Shown here piece after piece: positions 35,577-45,345 of a stretch of 64,000 nucleotides of DNA. Positions within the stretch are counted from its first letter, which is position 1; each line of letters opens with the position of its first letter. A program made the position numbers and the translations under genes. This DNA is from Collimonas arenae (lineage in GTDB: Bacteria > Pseudomonadota > Gammaproteobacteria > Burkholderiales > Burkholderiaceae_D), in contig NZ_CP009962.1 in the NCBI RefSeq assembly GCF_000786695.1, forward strand, positions 1,922,001 through 1,986,000. Reading direction: 5' to 3'. The notes beneath the pieces were generated by a model that was not told the DNA's origin, searched no databases, and saw nothing but the letters and a program-made list of their open reading frames with translations.

Positions 35577-36527
35577 CTACATAGTTGGAAACGGTAGTTC
35601 CAGCGGCTCGGCCGGCAACCTGGCAATTTCCGGTCCCCAATTCAGTGCGAATTCAGAGGCGGTTTCCTGGGCGATGCTGGCGATGGTTTCGGTTAGTGCA
35701 TTCTCTGGATCGTTGCGGAACGAGGCCATCAGCAGCAACGCTGGAAAATCGGCGTCAACCCGCAGTTGTTGCAGGCTGCCGTCGTTGAGTTCACGCTGGA
35801 TGATCGCCGGCGGCACCACGGCGACGCCGAAACCGTCGCTGACCAGCCGGATCATGGTGGCCACCGAGGTGATGCAGTTGATATGCAGTGAACCGCGTTC
35901 GCTGTCGGAAAACAGTTGTTCGAGCAACATGTGCGGCCCGGAATTGCGGGCGAAGCTGACCAGCGGGAAGGCCGCCAGATCGGACAGGCTCAGGGTTTCG
36001 TTGCCGATATCGAGTTTGGCGCTGCCAACCCAGCGCATCGGGAATTCGCACAGTTTGAGATTGCGGATATTCGGCGCTATCACCGGCTCCGCCTGCAATA
36101 CCAGGTCGAGATCGCCTTTGCTGAATTGTTCGCGCAGATGAATCGTGGTGTCGCTGGCGATTTCGATTTCCAACTGCGGAAACAACTTGTGGATACGGCC
36201 GATCAGGTCCGGGAACCAGCTATGCACGATCGATTCGATCACGCCTATCCGCAGCACGCCGGAATAGTTATCCTTGGCCGACATGTCGTCCTTCATTTCC
36301 CGCATCAGCTTGACGATGCGCTCGGCATATACCAGCGCCTTGCTGCCGTCGGTGGTCAGGGCTACTTCACGGGCGCCGCGATCGAACAGGCGCACGCCGA
36401 AATCCTGCTCCAGCGTAGCGATGCGGCTGGACACCGCCGCTTGCGTGGTATGCAGTTTTTCTGCCGTCAGCCGGAAATTCTTGAGTTTTGCCAGCCAGAC
36501 GAAGGTTTCGAGGAAGCGGATGTTCAT
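35577..36527 (-). CDS. LysR-family transcriptional regulator
   Basis: 316 residues. HTH FLETFVWLAKLKNFRLTAEKLHTTQAAVSSRIATLEQDFGVRLFDRGAREVALTTDG; effector domain from about 90. The Thr-Thr-Gln HTH and GVLRIGVIESIVHSWFPDL place it with regulators of aromatic/organic acid use. Same strand as and between the flavin reductase and the MFS gene; probably regulates this cluster. A small direct repeat (GAAACTACAT / GAAAACTACAT) lies just beyond its stop codon (35549-35584). Confidence 0.87.
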   Translation of the reverse strand: MNIRFLETFVWLAKLKNFRLTAEKLHTTQAAVSSRIATLEQDFGVRLFDRGAREVALTTDGSKALVYAERIVKLMREMKDDMSAKDNYSGVLRIGVIESIVHSWFPDLIGRIHKLFPQLEIEIASDTTIHLREQFSKGDLDLVLQAEPVIAPNIRNLKLCEFPMRWVGSAKLDIGNETLSLSDLAAFPLVSFARNSGPHMLLEQLFSDSERGSLHINCITSVATMIRLVSDGFGVAVVPPAIIQRELNDGSLQQLRVDADFPALLLMASFRNDPENALTETIASIAQETASEFALNWGPEIARLPAEPLELPFPTM

Positions 36528-36588
36528 CGGTGATACCGGGAGGCGGTGAGGGAACAGGCTTTAGTGTAGCGCATCGCCGCCAGCCGGC

Positions 36589-37593
36589 CTATTCGTTATC
36601 CAGTGGCAGCTTGCTCTCGTCAGTCAGGGCGATGAAGCGCCGGAGCAAGGTACGCAGGGCAATAGTATCGACCATGCCGAGGCTGTTCAACAATTCCAGT
36701 TCGGTCTGTTTGCCGCTATCACCGATTGCCTGCGCCAGGTCGCGGCCGATTGCGGTCAGGTAAAACAGGCCGCGTTCGTTGCGTTCGCCTTTATCTACTG
36801 CAATGTCCAACAGGCCGCGTGCTGTCATGTCGTCCAGGACATTGATCAGCGGCGTATGGCCAGCGTAGGCGAACAGCCGGTTCAGCTCTGCCAAACTCCG
36901 GCCGTCACGCGCTGCCAGCGTGTTCAGCACGAAAAATTCAGCATCGTTCAAGCCCTTGGCTGCGCCGAATTCGCGCAACTTTCCGTATAAATGGAAATAG
37001 GCGCTGCCAAGCAGATAGCTCATCGAATTTTCATCGAAACTGCTCGATGCCGCAGTGGCCTTGATCAGGGCTTCTGCCTCATCGGCCAGTTCCTTGCGTG
37101 TGGCGATGGCGTAGTTACCGCGCTGGTAGACCAGCGGAGCGATATCTGAATGTTCAAAATGCATCACTTCGCCGACCATGATGATATGGTCGCCGCCATC
37201 ATAGCGATAGGCCGTCTTGCATTCCATGCGAGTTGTGCAGCCGGCCAGCAGCGGCGCACCGCCCATGCCGGATTCGACGTGCAGGCCGGCGAATTTATCG
37301 TGGGCGCGTTTGCTGAAATGGGTGGCCAGCTGGTCCTGGTCGTGCGACAGGATATGCACCGCCCAATATTCGGCAACTTCGAAGGCTGCCAGACTGTTAG
37401 AGGATTTGGCCAGGCTCCACAGCACCAGCGGCGGGTCGAGCGAGACCGAGTTGAAGCTGTTGGCAGTGACGCCGACCAGTTTGCCGTCGGCCTGGCAAGC
37501 AGTAATGATGGTAACGCCGGTGGTGAAGGTTCCCAGGGCGTTGCGGAATTCACGTTGGTCGAACGAGGGTGACGGCTGATTTGCGATGGACAT
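36589..37593 (-). CDS. Flavin reductase fused to a MarR-like winged-helix domain
   Basis: 334 residues. Residues about 10-170 are a flavin reductase domain (FRNALGTFTTGVTIITACQADGKLVGVTANSFNSVSLDPPLVLWSL; FAGLHVESGMGGAPLLAGC). Residues about 180-325 form a MarR-like winged helix (GLNDAEFFVLNTLAARDGRSLAELNRLF; VLDDMTARGLLD; ERGLFYLTAIGRDLAQAI). The same architecture is known in the C1 reductase of Acinetobacter p-hydroxyphenylacetate hydroxylase, where the substrate binds the C-terminal domain and turns on flavin reduction. It implies a two-component monooxygenase, but no oxygenase gene is in this cluster. Confidence 0.85.
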   Translation of the reverse strand: MSIANQPSPSFDQREFRNALGTFTTGVTIITACQADGKLVGVTANSFNSVSLDPPLVLWSLAKSSNSLAAFEVAEYWAVHILSHDQDQLATHFSKRAHDKFAGLHVESGMGGAPLLAGCTTRMECKTAYRYDGGDHIIMVGEVMHFEHSDIAPLVYQRGNYAIATRKELADEAEALIKATAASSSFDENSMSYLLGSAYFHLYGKLREFGAAKGLNDAEFFVLNTLAARDGRSLAELNRLFAYAGHTPLINVLDDMTARGLLDIAVDKGERNERGLFYLTAIGRDLAQAIGDSGKQTELELLNSLGMVDTIALRTLLRRFIALTDESKLPLDNE

Positions 37594-37759
37594 CTACGTT
37601 GCTTTCTAACGAATACTTTTTGGCATCATGTTATCAGGCTCTGCGCTGACGCGAGGGATTGTTTATGGTTAGCCTTATAGGTGGCAAGGTTTTCACATGC
37701 TACGATATCAATCTATTAATTTGCCGGGCGATGCCTGGCCATATACCAAGGGTCGTACG

Positions 37760-38557
37760 ATGTGGATAGATACGCATTGCCATCTGGATGCCGCTGAATT
37801 CGGCGGCGCACAGGCGCAGATCGCTGCGGCTGCGGCGCAGCAGCAGGTAAAGTGGATCGTGATCCCTGCAGTGGAACGCGCCAATTTTGGAAAAGTTGCG
37901 GCGCTAGCCGCGCAAATACCCAATTGTACCTACGCGCTGGGCATACATCCGCTGTATGTAGAACACGCGGATGATGCTGACTTGCAGGCGTTGCGCGAGG
38001 CCATCGGCGCCGCCATGGCCGATCCGCGTTTTGTGGCAATCGGAGAAATTGGCCTGGATTTCTTCGTCCCGGGCATGGACCGTGGCCCCTTGCGCGAAAA
38101 GCAGGAACATTTCTATGTTGAGCAATTAAAGCTGGCGCGCGAATTCGGTTTGCCGGTCTTGCTGCATGTGCGGCGTTCGCAAGACATCCTGCTCAAATAT
38201 TTGCGCCGGATCAAAGTACAGGGTGGCATTGCACATGCGTTCAATGGTAGTTTCCAGCAGGCCGAAGCGTTCATCGGCCTGGGTTTCCGGCTTGGCTTCG
38301 GCGGCGCCATGACATTTACGCGTGCACTGCAAATCCGTCGGTTGGCGGTTGATCTGCCGCTCGACGCCCTGGTGCTGGAGACCGACGCACCGGACATGTC
38401 CCCCGCGTGGCTGCACCCAGCCACCAACCAGCCCCAGGAAATTCCCCGTATCGGCGCTGTGCTGGCCGAACTGCGCGGCATGTCGCCGGCCGAACTGGCG
38501 CAGGCAACTGCCGCCAATGCCTGCGCGGCATTGCCGCGTCTGGCTGCGTTAATCTAA
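37760..38557 (+). CDS. TatD-family metal-dependent DNase/hydrolase
   Basis: 265 residues from MWIDTHCHLDA at 37760; the frame opens at 37697 but family proteins begin here. Metal-site motifs: DTHCHLD (two His), ALGIHPLYVE, AIGEIGLDFF (Glu), the His in LLHVRRSQD, IAHAFNGS (His) and VLETDAP (Asp). These are the TatD 3'-5' DNase/D-tyrosyl-type sites. 22 bp before comEC, so probably co-transcribed. Confidence 0.9.
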   Translation: MWIDTHCHLDAAEFGGAQAQIAAAAAQQQVKWIVIPAVERANFGKVAALAAQIPNCTYALGIHPLYVEHADDADLQALREAIGAAMADPRFVAIGEIGLDFFVPGMDRGPLREKQEHFYVEQLKLAREFGLPVLLHVRRSQDILLKYLRRIKVQGGIAHAFNGSFQQAEAFIGLGFRLGFGGAMTFTRALQIRRLAVDLPLDALVLETDAPDMSPAWLHPATNQPQEIPRIGAVLAELRGMSPAELAQATAANACAALPRLAALI

Positions 38558-38579
38558 ACACAGCAGGAATGCGCGCCTG

Positions 38580-41012
38580 ATGCGAAGCGTCATCATTGGC
38601 TTTGTCATCGGTGTTGTTGTTTTGCAAATGCAGAGCGCATTGCCAGCGATCGGATTGTTGTGTGGTTTGACGGTGTTGGCGATATCGCTGGTTTTCGCCA
38701 CTTATAAAATCTCCTATTGGCAGTTCAGGTTTTTCGCCAGAATGTTGGCGGGAATACTATTTGGAATCGTCTGGGCGGCATCGTTCGCACATTATTATTT
38801 GCAGCAAGAATTGGCGCCGGAATGGGAAGGGCGCAATGTCACCGTGATTGGTACAGTCGATAGTTTGCCATCGCATTTTGAAACGGGAGTTCGTTTCACT
38901 TTTTCCGTTGAAAAAATACTGGGGCAGAATGGCGAGTCGCCAGTGATTCCTCGGCGGCTGGCGCTAGCCTGGTATCGTAACGGCGACCAGGCGCTAGCGC
39001 CGCTGTCCCAACTCACTGCAGGCGCACGCTGGCAATTGACCGTGCGCTTGAAGCGTCCGCATGGCAACGCAAATCCTTACGCGTTCGATTATGAAGCATG
39101 GCTGCTGGAACGCAATCTGCGCGCCACCGGTTATGTCTATTCCGACCGCAACCAGAGTGCAAAGAATCAGCAGCTACAGCCGTTTGTATTCAGTGTCGGA
39201 AATGTGATCGAACGCTTGCGTGAGAGCTTGCGCGAGCGCATCCTGGACGCATTGCCCGAACATCGTTATGCTGGCGTGCTGGTCGCGCTGGCCATTGGCG
39301 ATCAGCGCGCCATCGATCAGTCCGACTGGGAAATATTCAATCGCACCGGCATCAGCCATTTGGTCGCCATTTCCGGTTTACACATCACGATGATTGCCGG
39401 TATGTTCGCCGCCTGCATGGCGAGTTTATGGCGACGTTCCTTTTTCACCCGTGCCAGCTTACCGCTGCTGTTGCCGACGCAAAAAGTAGTTGCATTGAGC
39501 GGCGCCTTAGCAGCCCTGGTCTATGTATTACTGGCTGGTTTCGGCATACCGGCGCAACGCACTCTCTACATGCTGTTGGTGGTGGCGCTGGCCTTGTGGA
39601 GCGGCCGTATCGCCAGCGTTTCGCACGTACTCTGCTTTGCGCTCGCAGTCGTGCTGCTGATCGATCCGTGGGCAGTGCTGTGGCCCGGATTCTGGCTATC
39701 GTTCTGTGCGGTCGGCGTGATCCTGTATACCAGCGTTGGCCGCAGGCTAGCGGTTACCAGCGACACCGGCTCAATCCTCGCCAAATGGTGGCGAGGATTG
39801 CGTGCTGCCGGAGCTACCCAATATGCGGTGACCATCGGCCTGTTGCCGCTGACGGTCTTATTGTTTGGCCGCGTATCGTTGATTTCGCCCTTGGCCAATG
39901 CCGTGGCGATTCCGTTGGTAGGCCTGGTCGTCACGCCTCTGACGCTGATCGCGAGCATGTTGCCGGCGCCGCTGTCGGTCTGGCTGTGGCGCGTCGCTCA
40001 TACGCTGGTAGAGCAGTTAGCACTTCTGCTAGGCTGGTTGAGTACGTTGCCATTTGCCGTGTGGCAGTCGGCGACGCCGCAAACTTGGACATTTGCCCTG
40101 GCGCTGCTTGCTACCCTGTGGTTACTTGCGCCGCGCGGCTGGCCGTTACGCTGGTTGGCGCTGGCCGGCTGGCTGCCTTTGTTGCTGGATAACGGTAGCC
40201 GTCCGGCTGCCGGCGAAATGTGGGTTACCGCTCTCGACGTCGGCCAAGGTATGGCTGTACTGGTCGAAACCGCAGATCAACGTTTGCTGTATGACAGCGG
40301 CCCCTATTATTCGCCCGGATCGGACGCCGGCAGCCGCGTCATTGTTCCTTACCTGAGAGCGCGTGGCATCACGGCGCTGGACGCCATGGTGATTTCGCAT
40401 GTCCACAACGACCATGCCGGCGGCGCCTTGTCGGTCATGGATGCCGTCAAGGTCGGCGTTGTGTATTCATCGCTGCCGCCGCGGCACCCGATTGTCAAGG
40501 CCGCTTCCGATCATCAACATTGCCACGAAGGGCAGGCGTGGCAATGGGGGAAGATGAAGTTTGAAATGTTGTATCCGAATATTGAACAGTACCAGGCATC
40601 GGCAGCGCAACAAAAAAGCAAGCCGCACATGGTCAGCTGCACGCTCAAGGTCAGCCATGGCCAGCATACCATTTTGCTGCCCGGGGATATCGAAGCCGCG
40701 CAGGAGCGGCAGTTGGTCGCCCGTTATGGTGAGGATTTACGGTCCACTGTGCTGCTGGCCCCGCACCATGGCAGCGGAACGTCATCTACGGCGGCGTTCC
40801 TGGCGGAGGTCGATCCGGAAATCGTATTGTTCCAGGTCGGGTATCGCAATCGGTTTCATCATCCTAAACAGCAGGTGGCGGAACGTTATCGGGAACGCGG
40901 CGTGACGGCTTTCCGGAATGACGAGGGAGGAGCGATTTTGTTGAAATTCGGGGATGATGTGATGGCGGATACTTACAGGAACCAGCATCGCCGGTATTGG
41001 TATGGGCGTTAA
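38580..41012 (+). CDS. comEC: ComEC/Rec2 DNA uptake channel protein
   Basis: 810 residues in the inner membrane; it moves one DNA strand into the cytoplasm in natural competence. Order: N-terminal TM helices and DUF4131 OB-like domain (about 20-200), the Competence membrane domain (FNRTGISHLVAISGLHITMIAGM, about 250-520), and a C-terminal metallo-beta-lactamase domain (ALDVGQGMAVLVE, MVISHVHNDHAGG, ISLLLPGDIE-like TILLPGDIEAAQE, LLAPHHGS). The MBL zinc motif HxHxDH is intact. Apparently full-length. Confidence 0.93.
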   Translation: MRSVIIGFVIGVVVLQMQSALPAIGLLCGLTVLAISLVFATYKISYWQFRFFARMLAGILFGIVWAASFAHYYLQQELAPEWEGRNVTVIGTVDSLPSHFETGVRFTFSVEKILGQNGESPVIPRRLALAWYRNGDQALAPLSQLTAGARWQLTVRLKRPHGNANPYAFDYEAWLLERNLRATGYVYSDRNQSAKNQQLQPFVFSVGNVIERLRESLRERILDALPEHRYAGVLVALAIGDQRAIDQSDWEIFNRTGISHLVAISGLHITMIAGMFAACMASLWRRSFFTRASLPLLLPTQKVVALSGALAALVYVLLAGFGIPAQRTLYMLLVVALALWSGRIASVSHVLCFALAVVLLIDPWAVLWPGFWLSFCAVGVILYTSVGRRLAVTSDTGSILAKWWRGLRAAGATQYAVTIGLLPLTVLLFGRVSLISPLANAVAIPLVGLVVTPLTLIASMLPAPLSVWLWRVAHTLVEQLALLLGWLSTLPFAVWQSATPQTWTFALALLATLWLLAPRGWPLRWLALAGWLPLLLDNGSRPAAGEMWVTALDVGQGMAVLVETADQRLLYDSGPYYSPGSDAGSRVIVPYLRARGITALDAMVISHVHNDHAGGALSVMDAVKVGVVYSSLPPRHPIVKAASDHQHCHEGQAWQWGKMKFEMLYPNIEQYQASAAQQKSKPHMVSCTLKVSHGQHTILLPGDIEAAQERQLVARYGEDLRSTVLLAPHHGSGTSSTAAFLAEVDPEIVLFQVGYRNRFHHPKQQVAERYRERGVTAFRNDEGGAILLKFGDDVMADTYRNQHRRYWYGR

Positions 41013-41048
41013 GCCGAAAACTGGTAACCGACATTCCGGCTGACTGCG

Positions 41049-41675
41049 CTACAGCACTGCGACCGCTTGGCCTCGTTGCTGTGCTAGGCACTTGTCCACT
41101 TGATTCTTGGGAGTACGTTGAATCCTGCGAAGCAGCTCAATTGAAACATCGTTCACTTTGTGACGATCCTGCAATTCCTCCAGCAACCGGACAAGGAGAC
41201 TCGCTGCCATCTCCGCATCGGCCAGTGCTCGGTGATATCGGCCAGCAATCGGGAGACTCGCGTATTCAACCAGAACGCTAAGTTTGTGGCTGGGCGCGAG
41301 CGGCAAGAGCCGGCGCGAAAGCAGTAGGGAGCAGACGAACTCCTGCTGTCGGCTCCGCTGAATGCGCGCTAGTTCGGCATCCCAAAACTTGCAATCGAAC
41401 GATGCGTTGTGAGCAATTAAGGGGTAGTCGCCGACAAAGTCTGATACTTCCTGCATAACCTCTGCTGCCGGAGGCGCCTTACGAATCATCGCATCAGAGA
41501 TTCCCGTCAGTCCTTCAATGAACGACGGGATGCGAACTCCTGCATTCATCAGACTCTGATACCGGTCGACGACTTTCCCATTCTCCAAAATCACAGCGGC
41601 AATCTCCGTTGCGCGGTCACCTTGTGCTGGTGACAAACCGGTTGTTTCAAAATCGATTACTGCAACGACTTCCAT
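41049..41675 (-). CDS. DnaQ-like 3'-5' exonuclease (DEDDh)
   Basis: 208 residues. Exo I VIDFETTG (Asp, Glu), Exo II AHNASFDCKFW (Asp) and Exo III YHRALADAEMAA (His, Asp) are complete. Similar to DNA polymerase III epsilon and stand-alone exonucleases; the C-terminal 45 residues (RHKVNDVSIELLRRIQRTPKNQVDKCL) are an extension without a polymerase-binding clamp motif. Convergent with comEC; possibly a repair or RNA-processing nuclease. Confidence 0.85.
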   Translation of the reverse strand: MEVVAVIDFETTGLSPAQGDRATEIAAVILENGKVVDRYQSLMNAGVRIPSFIEGLTGISDAMIRKAPPAAEVMQEVSDFVGDYPLIAHNASFDCKFWDAELARIQRSRQQEFVCSLLLSRRLLPLAPSHKLSVLVEYASLPIAGRYHRALADAEMAASLLVRLLEELQDRHKVNDVSIELLRRIQRTPKNQVDKCLAQQRGQAVAVL

Positions 41676-42248
41676 GCGCCTCTTCCTCTAAACTTAATTT
41701 CACTGGGCTGCTCCCCAAGATGTATCAGCAGAACTCCATTCCCAACAACGCGGGCGGCAAAGTCCTGCGTGTACTGACGACGCTCCTTTCCAAGAGCTTG
41801 GCTACTCGCGGTGTTCATTCAATCCTTGAGGAGAAAGAGCTTCTAGCAGAAGTGGTTGAAAGTGGTTGAGACTGATTGCATATGGCCACTTTGAATCACT
41901 GTCCGACTGTCACGCATCAGCAGCCTGGTTCCAGTCGCTTTGTCCAGCGCGAAAGATATCATGAACCTGACGTTTCCCTCTATTGATTCAGCCGGCGAAC
42001 CGATAAAAGCAGATGAACGTTCGGCGACACGCAGCGTAGGTAATCTCGGGTAAACTGCGGGCGCCAAGGCGATACCTGCCCAATCGATCCCCCACCATAG
42101 ACGCTGTTTCACATGGCGTTGCCTGTTGGCTTCTGGAACGGCAACAAACTGTGGCAGCGTTGACGAAACCGCTGCTGGCGTCTACCGATATCAATCCCTT
42201 TTAGATATATACACTTGCAAGACGACCGTAACACTTTAAAGCTATCCC
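41676..42248. other. 573-bp stretch without a convincing gene
   Basis: Open frames here (plus 41609-41869; minus 41843-42112 and 41988-42194) lack ribosome sites. The plus-strand part from 41720 reads like a piece of a small regulator (GGKVLRVLTTLLSKSLATRG) and ends abruptly; it may be decayed. I see no terminator or inverted repeat. Confidence 0.4.
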
Positions 42249-42782
42249 ATGGCCGCTAAACCAGCACACGATCATACCGGGTGGGCTGCCGGGGTCATTG
42301 CTGCAGCCATGGTTTCCCAGGCAGGCATTGCAGGCCCATTTTATATTTGGAGCTTCCTGGCGCTCTTGACGGGATACTCCGGCGGCGGCGCTCCCGACTG
42401 GATGGAGCTATCCTGGTGGCGGTCAGGCAGCGGCCGCTATTCATGGATTCCGCATCGGACGCTCACGCACTGGGGTATTGCCTGGATTGCCTTGCTAGTG
42501 TTGTCATACAAGGCGCTACCTTACTTTCACTGGATGGCCCTCGTTTTTGGTTTTGCCGTCGGCGGCATCATGCATCTCCTGGCAGACTGGCCAAATCCGC
42601 TGGGTGTGCCGTGGTTGTGGATATCCTGGCGTCATTCCTTGAATCTATGGAAAAGTGGCCGCTGCGACTGGATTGTTACCAGTGCCGCCTGGCTTGCCGC
42701 CGCAACGGTGGCGGACCGAGCATGGTTCCACTCCGTCGCCTTGCACTATGTCGAAGGTCTGACCCGGGTAGCCATGAGGTAG
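42249..42782 (+). CDS. YdjM-like (DUF457) membrane metal-dependent hydrolase
   Basis: 177 residues, about four TM helices. Family motifs: GGAPDWMELSWW after TM1-2, WIPHRTLTHWGIAW and FAVGGIMHLLADWPNPLGVPWLW, the HxxxTHW and GGxxHLxxD motifs of the LexA-regulated inner-membrane hydrolases. No function is shown for the family. Confidence 0.8.
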   Translation: MAAKPAHDHTGWAAGVIAAAMVSQAGIAGPFYIWSFLALLTGYSGGGAPDWMELSWWRSGSGRYSWIPHRTLTHWGIAWIALLVLSYKALPYFHWMALVFGFAVGGIMHLLADWPNPLGVPWLWISWRHSLNLWKSGRCDWIVTSAAWLAAATVADRAWFHSVALHYVEGLTRVAMR

Positions 42783-42917
42783 GCATAAATTTTATCCGTG
42801 ACAGAACGGTATATTGTCCCTGCTAGTTCAGGCTTCGTGCCTTAGACGACGAAGAATTCGTTACTGGCGTCATTGAGGCACTATCGGCCGAAGCGATTTT
42901 TTTGGACCCGATTCCTA

Positions 42918-44111
42918 TTACTTTGAAGCAGCCGCGACCAATGGCCTGTGCAAGCGTGGTAATACGCACAGCACCATAAGCGCCAGCACTGCCGACAATG
43001 ACGCTATCACGCTCATGCCGCTCAGCCTACCATCCGCCGTCTCGCCCAGCATCAAGCTGGAAGTTATTGCAGCAGCAGTGATCGCCAGATCCTGCACGAT
43101 GTTTTGCAAGGACATGAAGCCCGCCCGTTCATGTGGAGCTGGCACCTGGCTGGTGAGAGCGGCCAGGGTGACGTTGCGGCCGGCGTTGCCTGCCATGAAC
43201 AGTACGAAGGGTAGCACCAGCGGTAGCGCATCGAGGCCGAAAAACGGCGTGAGACCGGCGCAGAAGGCGAGCGAGGCAATGGCTGCCGCTGGCATAGGTC
43301 CGGCGCGGTCGGCCAGGCGGCCTAGCAACTGAACCGTCACCATCGCCGTGATGCCGCCGGCGAAGTACAGCATGCCTAGGCGCTCACGCGGGAAACCGAG
43401 GTTCAGCAGCAGGTAAGCGGAGAATTGCGGGATCACCAGGAAGGCGGAGAATTGGCTGAGCGCCTGCACCAGGCAAGCTGTGCGGACTGCAGGCTGGGCC
43501 AGCAAGCTCCGCGCCGAGACCGGGTGTTTGCGCGGATGCGTAAGGTGGGCGCGCAAGCTGGGCAGGCGCCATGCCGCCAGCAGCCAAACCAGCGCAGCCA
43601 GTCCGGCGACGGCATAAAACGGCAAGCGCCAGCCGCCCCAGCGCGCCAGTTCCAGCGCCAGCGGAACGCCAGCGATGACCGCGACCGAAAACCCTAGCAT
43701 GACCTTGCCGATGGCGCGTCCGCGCCGTTCCGGCGGCGTGCTGTCGATGATGATCGCCATTCCCAGTGCGATCGCCGGGCCGCCGCACAAGCCGGTGAGG
43801 CCGCGCGCCAGCATTAACGTCCACAGGCTGCTGGCGAAGGTGGCCGCCAGCGTGCACAGGCCGACGGCGCCGAAAGCCAGCAGCAAGACAGATCTACGAT
43901 CGAAGCGATCCAGCAGACGTACCGAGAGTAATCCTGAAACTACAGCGGCAGAGGTGTAGGCCGCGGACAGCCAGCCTAGTTTGTCGCTGGGGAAAGCCAG
44001 CGCCTGCGCCAAGTCGGGGCCGAGCGGCAGCAGCATGATGAAGTCGAGGATGTAGATGAACTGGATGGCGGCGACGATGGCAATGGCCTGGGTGGGTGAC
44101 AGCTGTTTCAT
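42918..44111 (-). CDS. MFS exporter, probable siderophore efflux pump
   Basis: 397 residues, 12 TM. ATG at 44111 overlaps the DAHP synthase stop (ATGA); the longer frame to 44231 lies within that gene. DHA1-type motifs: DRFDRRSVLLLAFG after TM2, ARGLTGLCGGPAIALGMAI in TM4, GKVMLGFSVAVIAGVPLALELARWGGWRLPFY in TM5. Coupled to a DAHP synthase behind the shared Fur box, its most likely job is export of the siderophore, like EntS, though it is not a close EntS type. Confidence 0.82.
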   Translation of the reverse strand: MKQLSPTQAIAIVAAIQFIYILDFIMLLPLGPDLAQALAFPSDKLGWLSAAYTSAAVVSGLLSVRLLDRFDRRSVLLLAFGAVGLCTLAATFASSLWTLMLARGLTGLCGGPAIALGMAIIIDSTPPERRGRAIGKVMLGFSVAVIAGVPLALELARWGGWRLPFYAVAGLAALVWLLAAWRLPSLRAHLTHPRKHPVSARSLLAQPAVRTACLVQALSQFSAFLVIPQFSAYLLLNLGFPRERLGMLYFAGGITAMVTVQLLGRLADRAGPMPAAAIASLAFCAGLTPFFGLDALPLVLPFVLFMAGNAGRNVTLAALTSQVPAPHERAGFMSLQNIVQDLAITAAAITSSLMLGETADGRLSGMSVIASLSAVLALMVLCVLPRLHRPLVAAASK

Positions 44112-45328
44112 TGCATTCCAGTGGTGCATGTATGGGGAGCGGTATCGGTATTGATGCGGGTCGGCAAAGCGTCGCGCAGTTGCGCGGCTGCATCGCGCAG
44201 CATGGCGGCGGTGGCGTCCCAGTCGACGCAAGCGTCAGTTACCGAGCAGCCGTAGCGTAGCTGTGTCAGGTCGGATGGAATTGGCTGGTTGCCCGGCTCC
44301 AGGAAGCTTTCGATCATGCTGCCGAGGATGCTGCGGTTGCCCCGGCGGATCTGGTGTACCAGGTCGCTCAGCACTGCTGCTTGCCGCCGGTGATCCTTGC
44401 TGGAATTGCCGTGGGCGCAATCGATGATGATGTTGGGCGCCAGCCTGGCCTTGGCCAGAGCGCCTTCAGCCATGGCGACGCTGACGCTGTCGTAGTTGGG
44501 ACGGCTGCTGCCGCCGCGCAGCACTAGGTGGCTGTGGGCGTTGCCGCGGGTGCGAATGATGGCGGCGCGGCCGTCGCTGTCGATGCCGAGGAAGGCATGC
44601 GGGCGCGAGGTGGACAAGATCGCGTTGACGGCGGTTTCGACACCGCCGTCGGTGCCGTTCTTGAAACCGACCGGCATCGGCAGGCCGGACGACATCTCGC
44701 GATGGGTTTGCGATTCTGTGGTGCGGGCGCCGATCGCCACCCAGCTGATCAGTTCTCCCAGGTAGTGCGGCGAGACCGGGTCGAGCGCTTCGGCGGCGGC
44801 CGGTAAACCGAGCCGGTTGACTTCCAGCAGGAAGTTGCGGGCGTGTTGCATGCCGTCGGCGATGCGGAAAGTGTTGTCCATGTCAGGATCGTTGATCAAG
44901 CCTTTCCAGCCGATGCTGGTGCGCGGCTTTTCGAAATACACACGCATCACGATGTACAGCGTATCGGCCAGTTCCGTCGCCAATTGTTGCAGCCGGTGCG
45001 CATATTCCAGTCCAGCCTTCGGATCATGGATGGAGCAGGGGCCGACCACTACCAGCAGGCGCGGATCGCGCCGCTCCAGGATATTGCGCACCGTGCGACG
45101 GCCGATGCTGACTGTTTGCGCGGCTAGCGCATCAATCGGCAGCTGCTTGCGCAGTTCGGCAGGCGAGGGCATGGGATCGATGCCGGCAAGGTTGAGGAAA
45201 TTTTCTTCGTCGACGACAAGTTGGTCTCTTTTCATGAGGGTGCTCAGTAGGTGCGGCTGCGGTGGCAGCACGAATTGCGGGGCTGGATGCGAGATGAACG
45301 GCATGTCTGGAATGGATATTAATTCCAT
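44108..45328 (-). CDS. 3-Deoxy-D-arabino-heptulosonate 7-phosphate synthase (class I)
   Basis: 406 residues if it starts at 45328; the family homology starts at MKRDQLVVDE (45235), so the first 30 or so residues are uncertain and neither start has a good ribosome site. Motifs: VVVGPCSIHDPK, MRVYFEKPRTSIGWKGLINDP, EALDPVSPHYLGELISWVAIGARTTESQTHREMSSGLPMPVGFKNGTDG and DCAHGNSSKDH. It condenses PEP and erythrose-4-phosphate, the first step towards chorismate. As the first gene under the Fur box it probably boosts chorismate supply for DHB under iron limitation. Confidence 0.92.
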   Translation of the reverse strand: MELISIPDMPFISHPAPQFVLPPQPHLLSTLMKRDQLVVDEENFLNLAGIDPMPSPAELRKQLPIDALAAQTVSIGRRTVRNILERRDPRLLVVVGPCSIHDPKAGLEYAHRLQQLATELADTLYIVMRVYFEKPRTSIGWKGLINDPDMDNTFRIADGMQHARNFLLEVNRLGLPAAAEALDPVSPHYLGELISWVAIGARTTESQTHREMSSGLPMPVGFKNGTDGGVETAVNAILSTSRPHAFLGIDSDGRAAIIRTRGNAHSHLVLRGGSSRPNYDSVSVAMAEGALAKARLAPNIIIDCAHGNSSKDHRRQAAVLSDLVHQIRRGNRSILGSMIESFLEPGNQPIPSDLTQLRYGCSVTDACVDWDATAAMLRDAAAQLRDALPTRINTDTAPHTCTTGMQ

Positions 45329-45345
45329 TTGGTTAATAAATCAAT

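Noticed and set aside
42281..42826. 181-codon frame overlapping the YdjM-like gene
   Set aside because: Alternate frame of a gene with clear family motifs.
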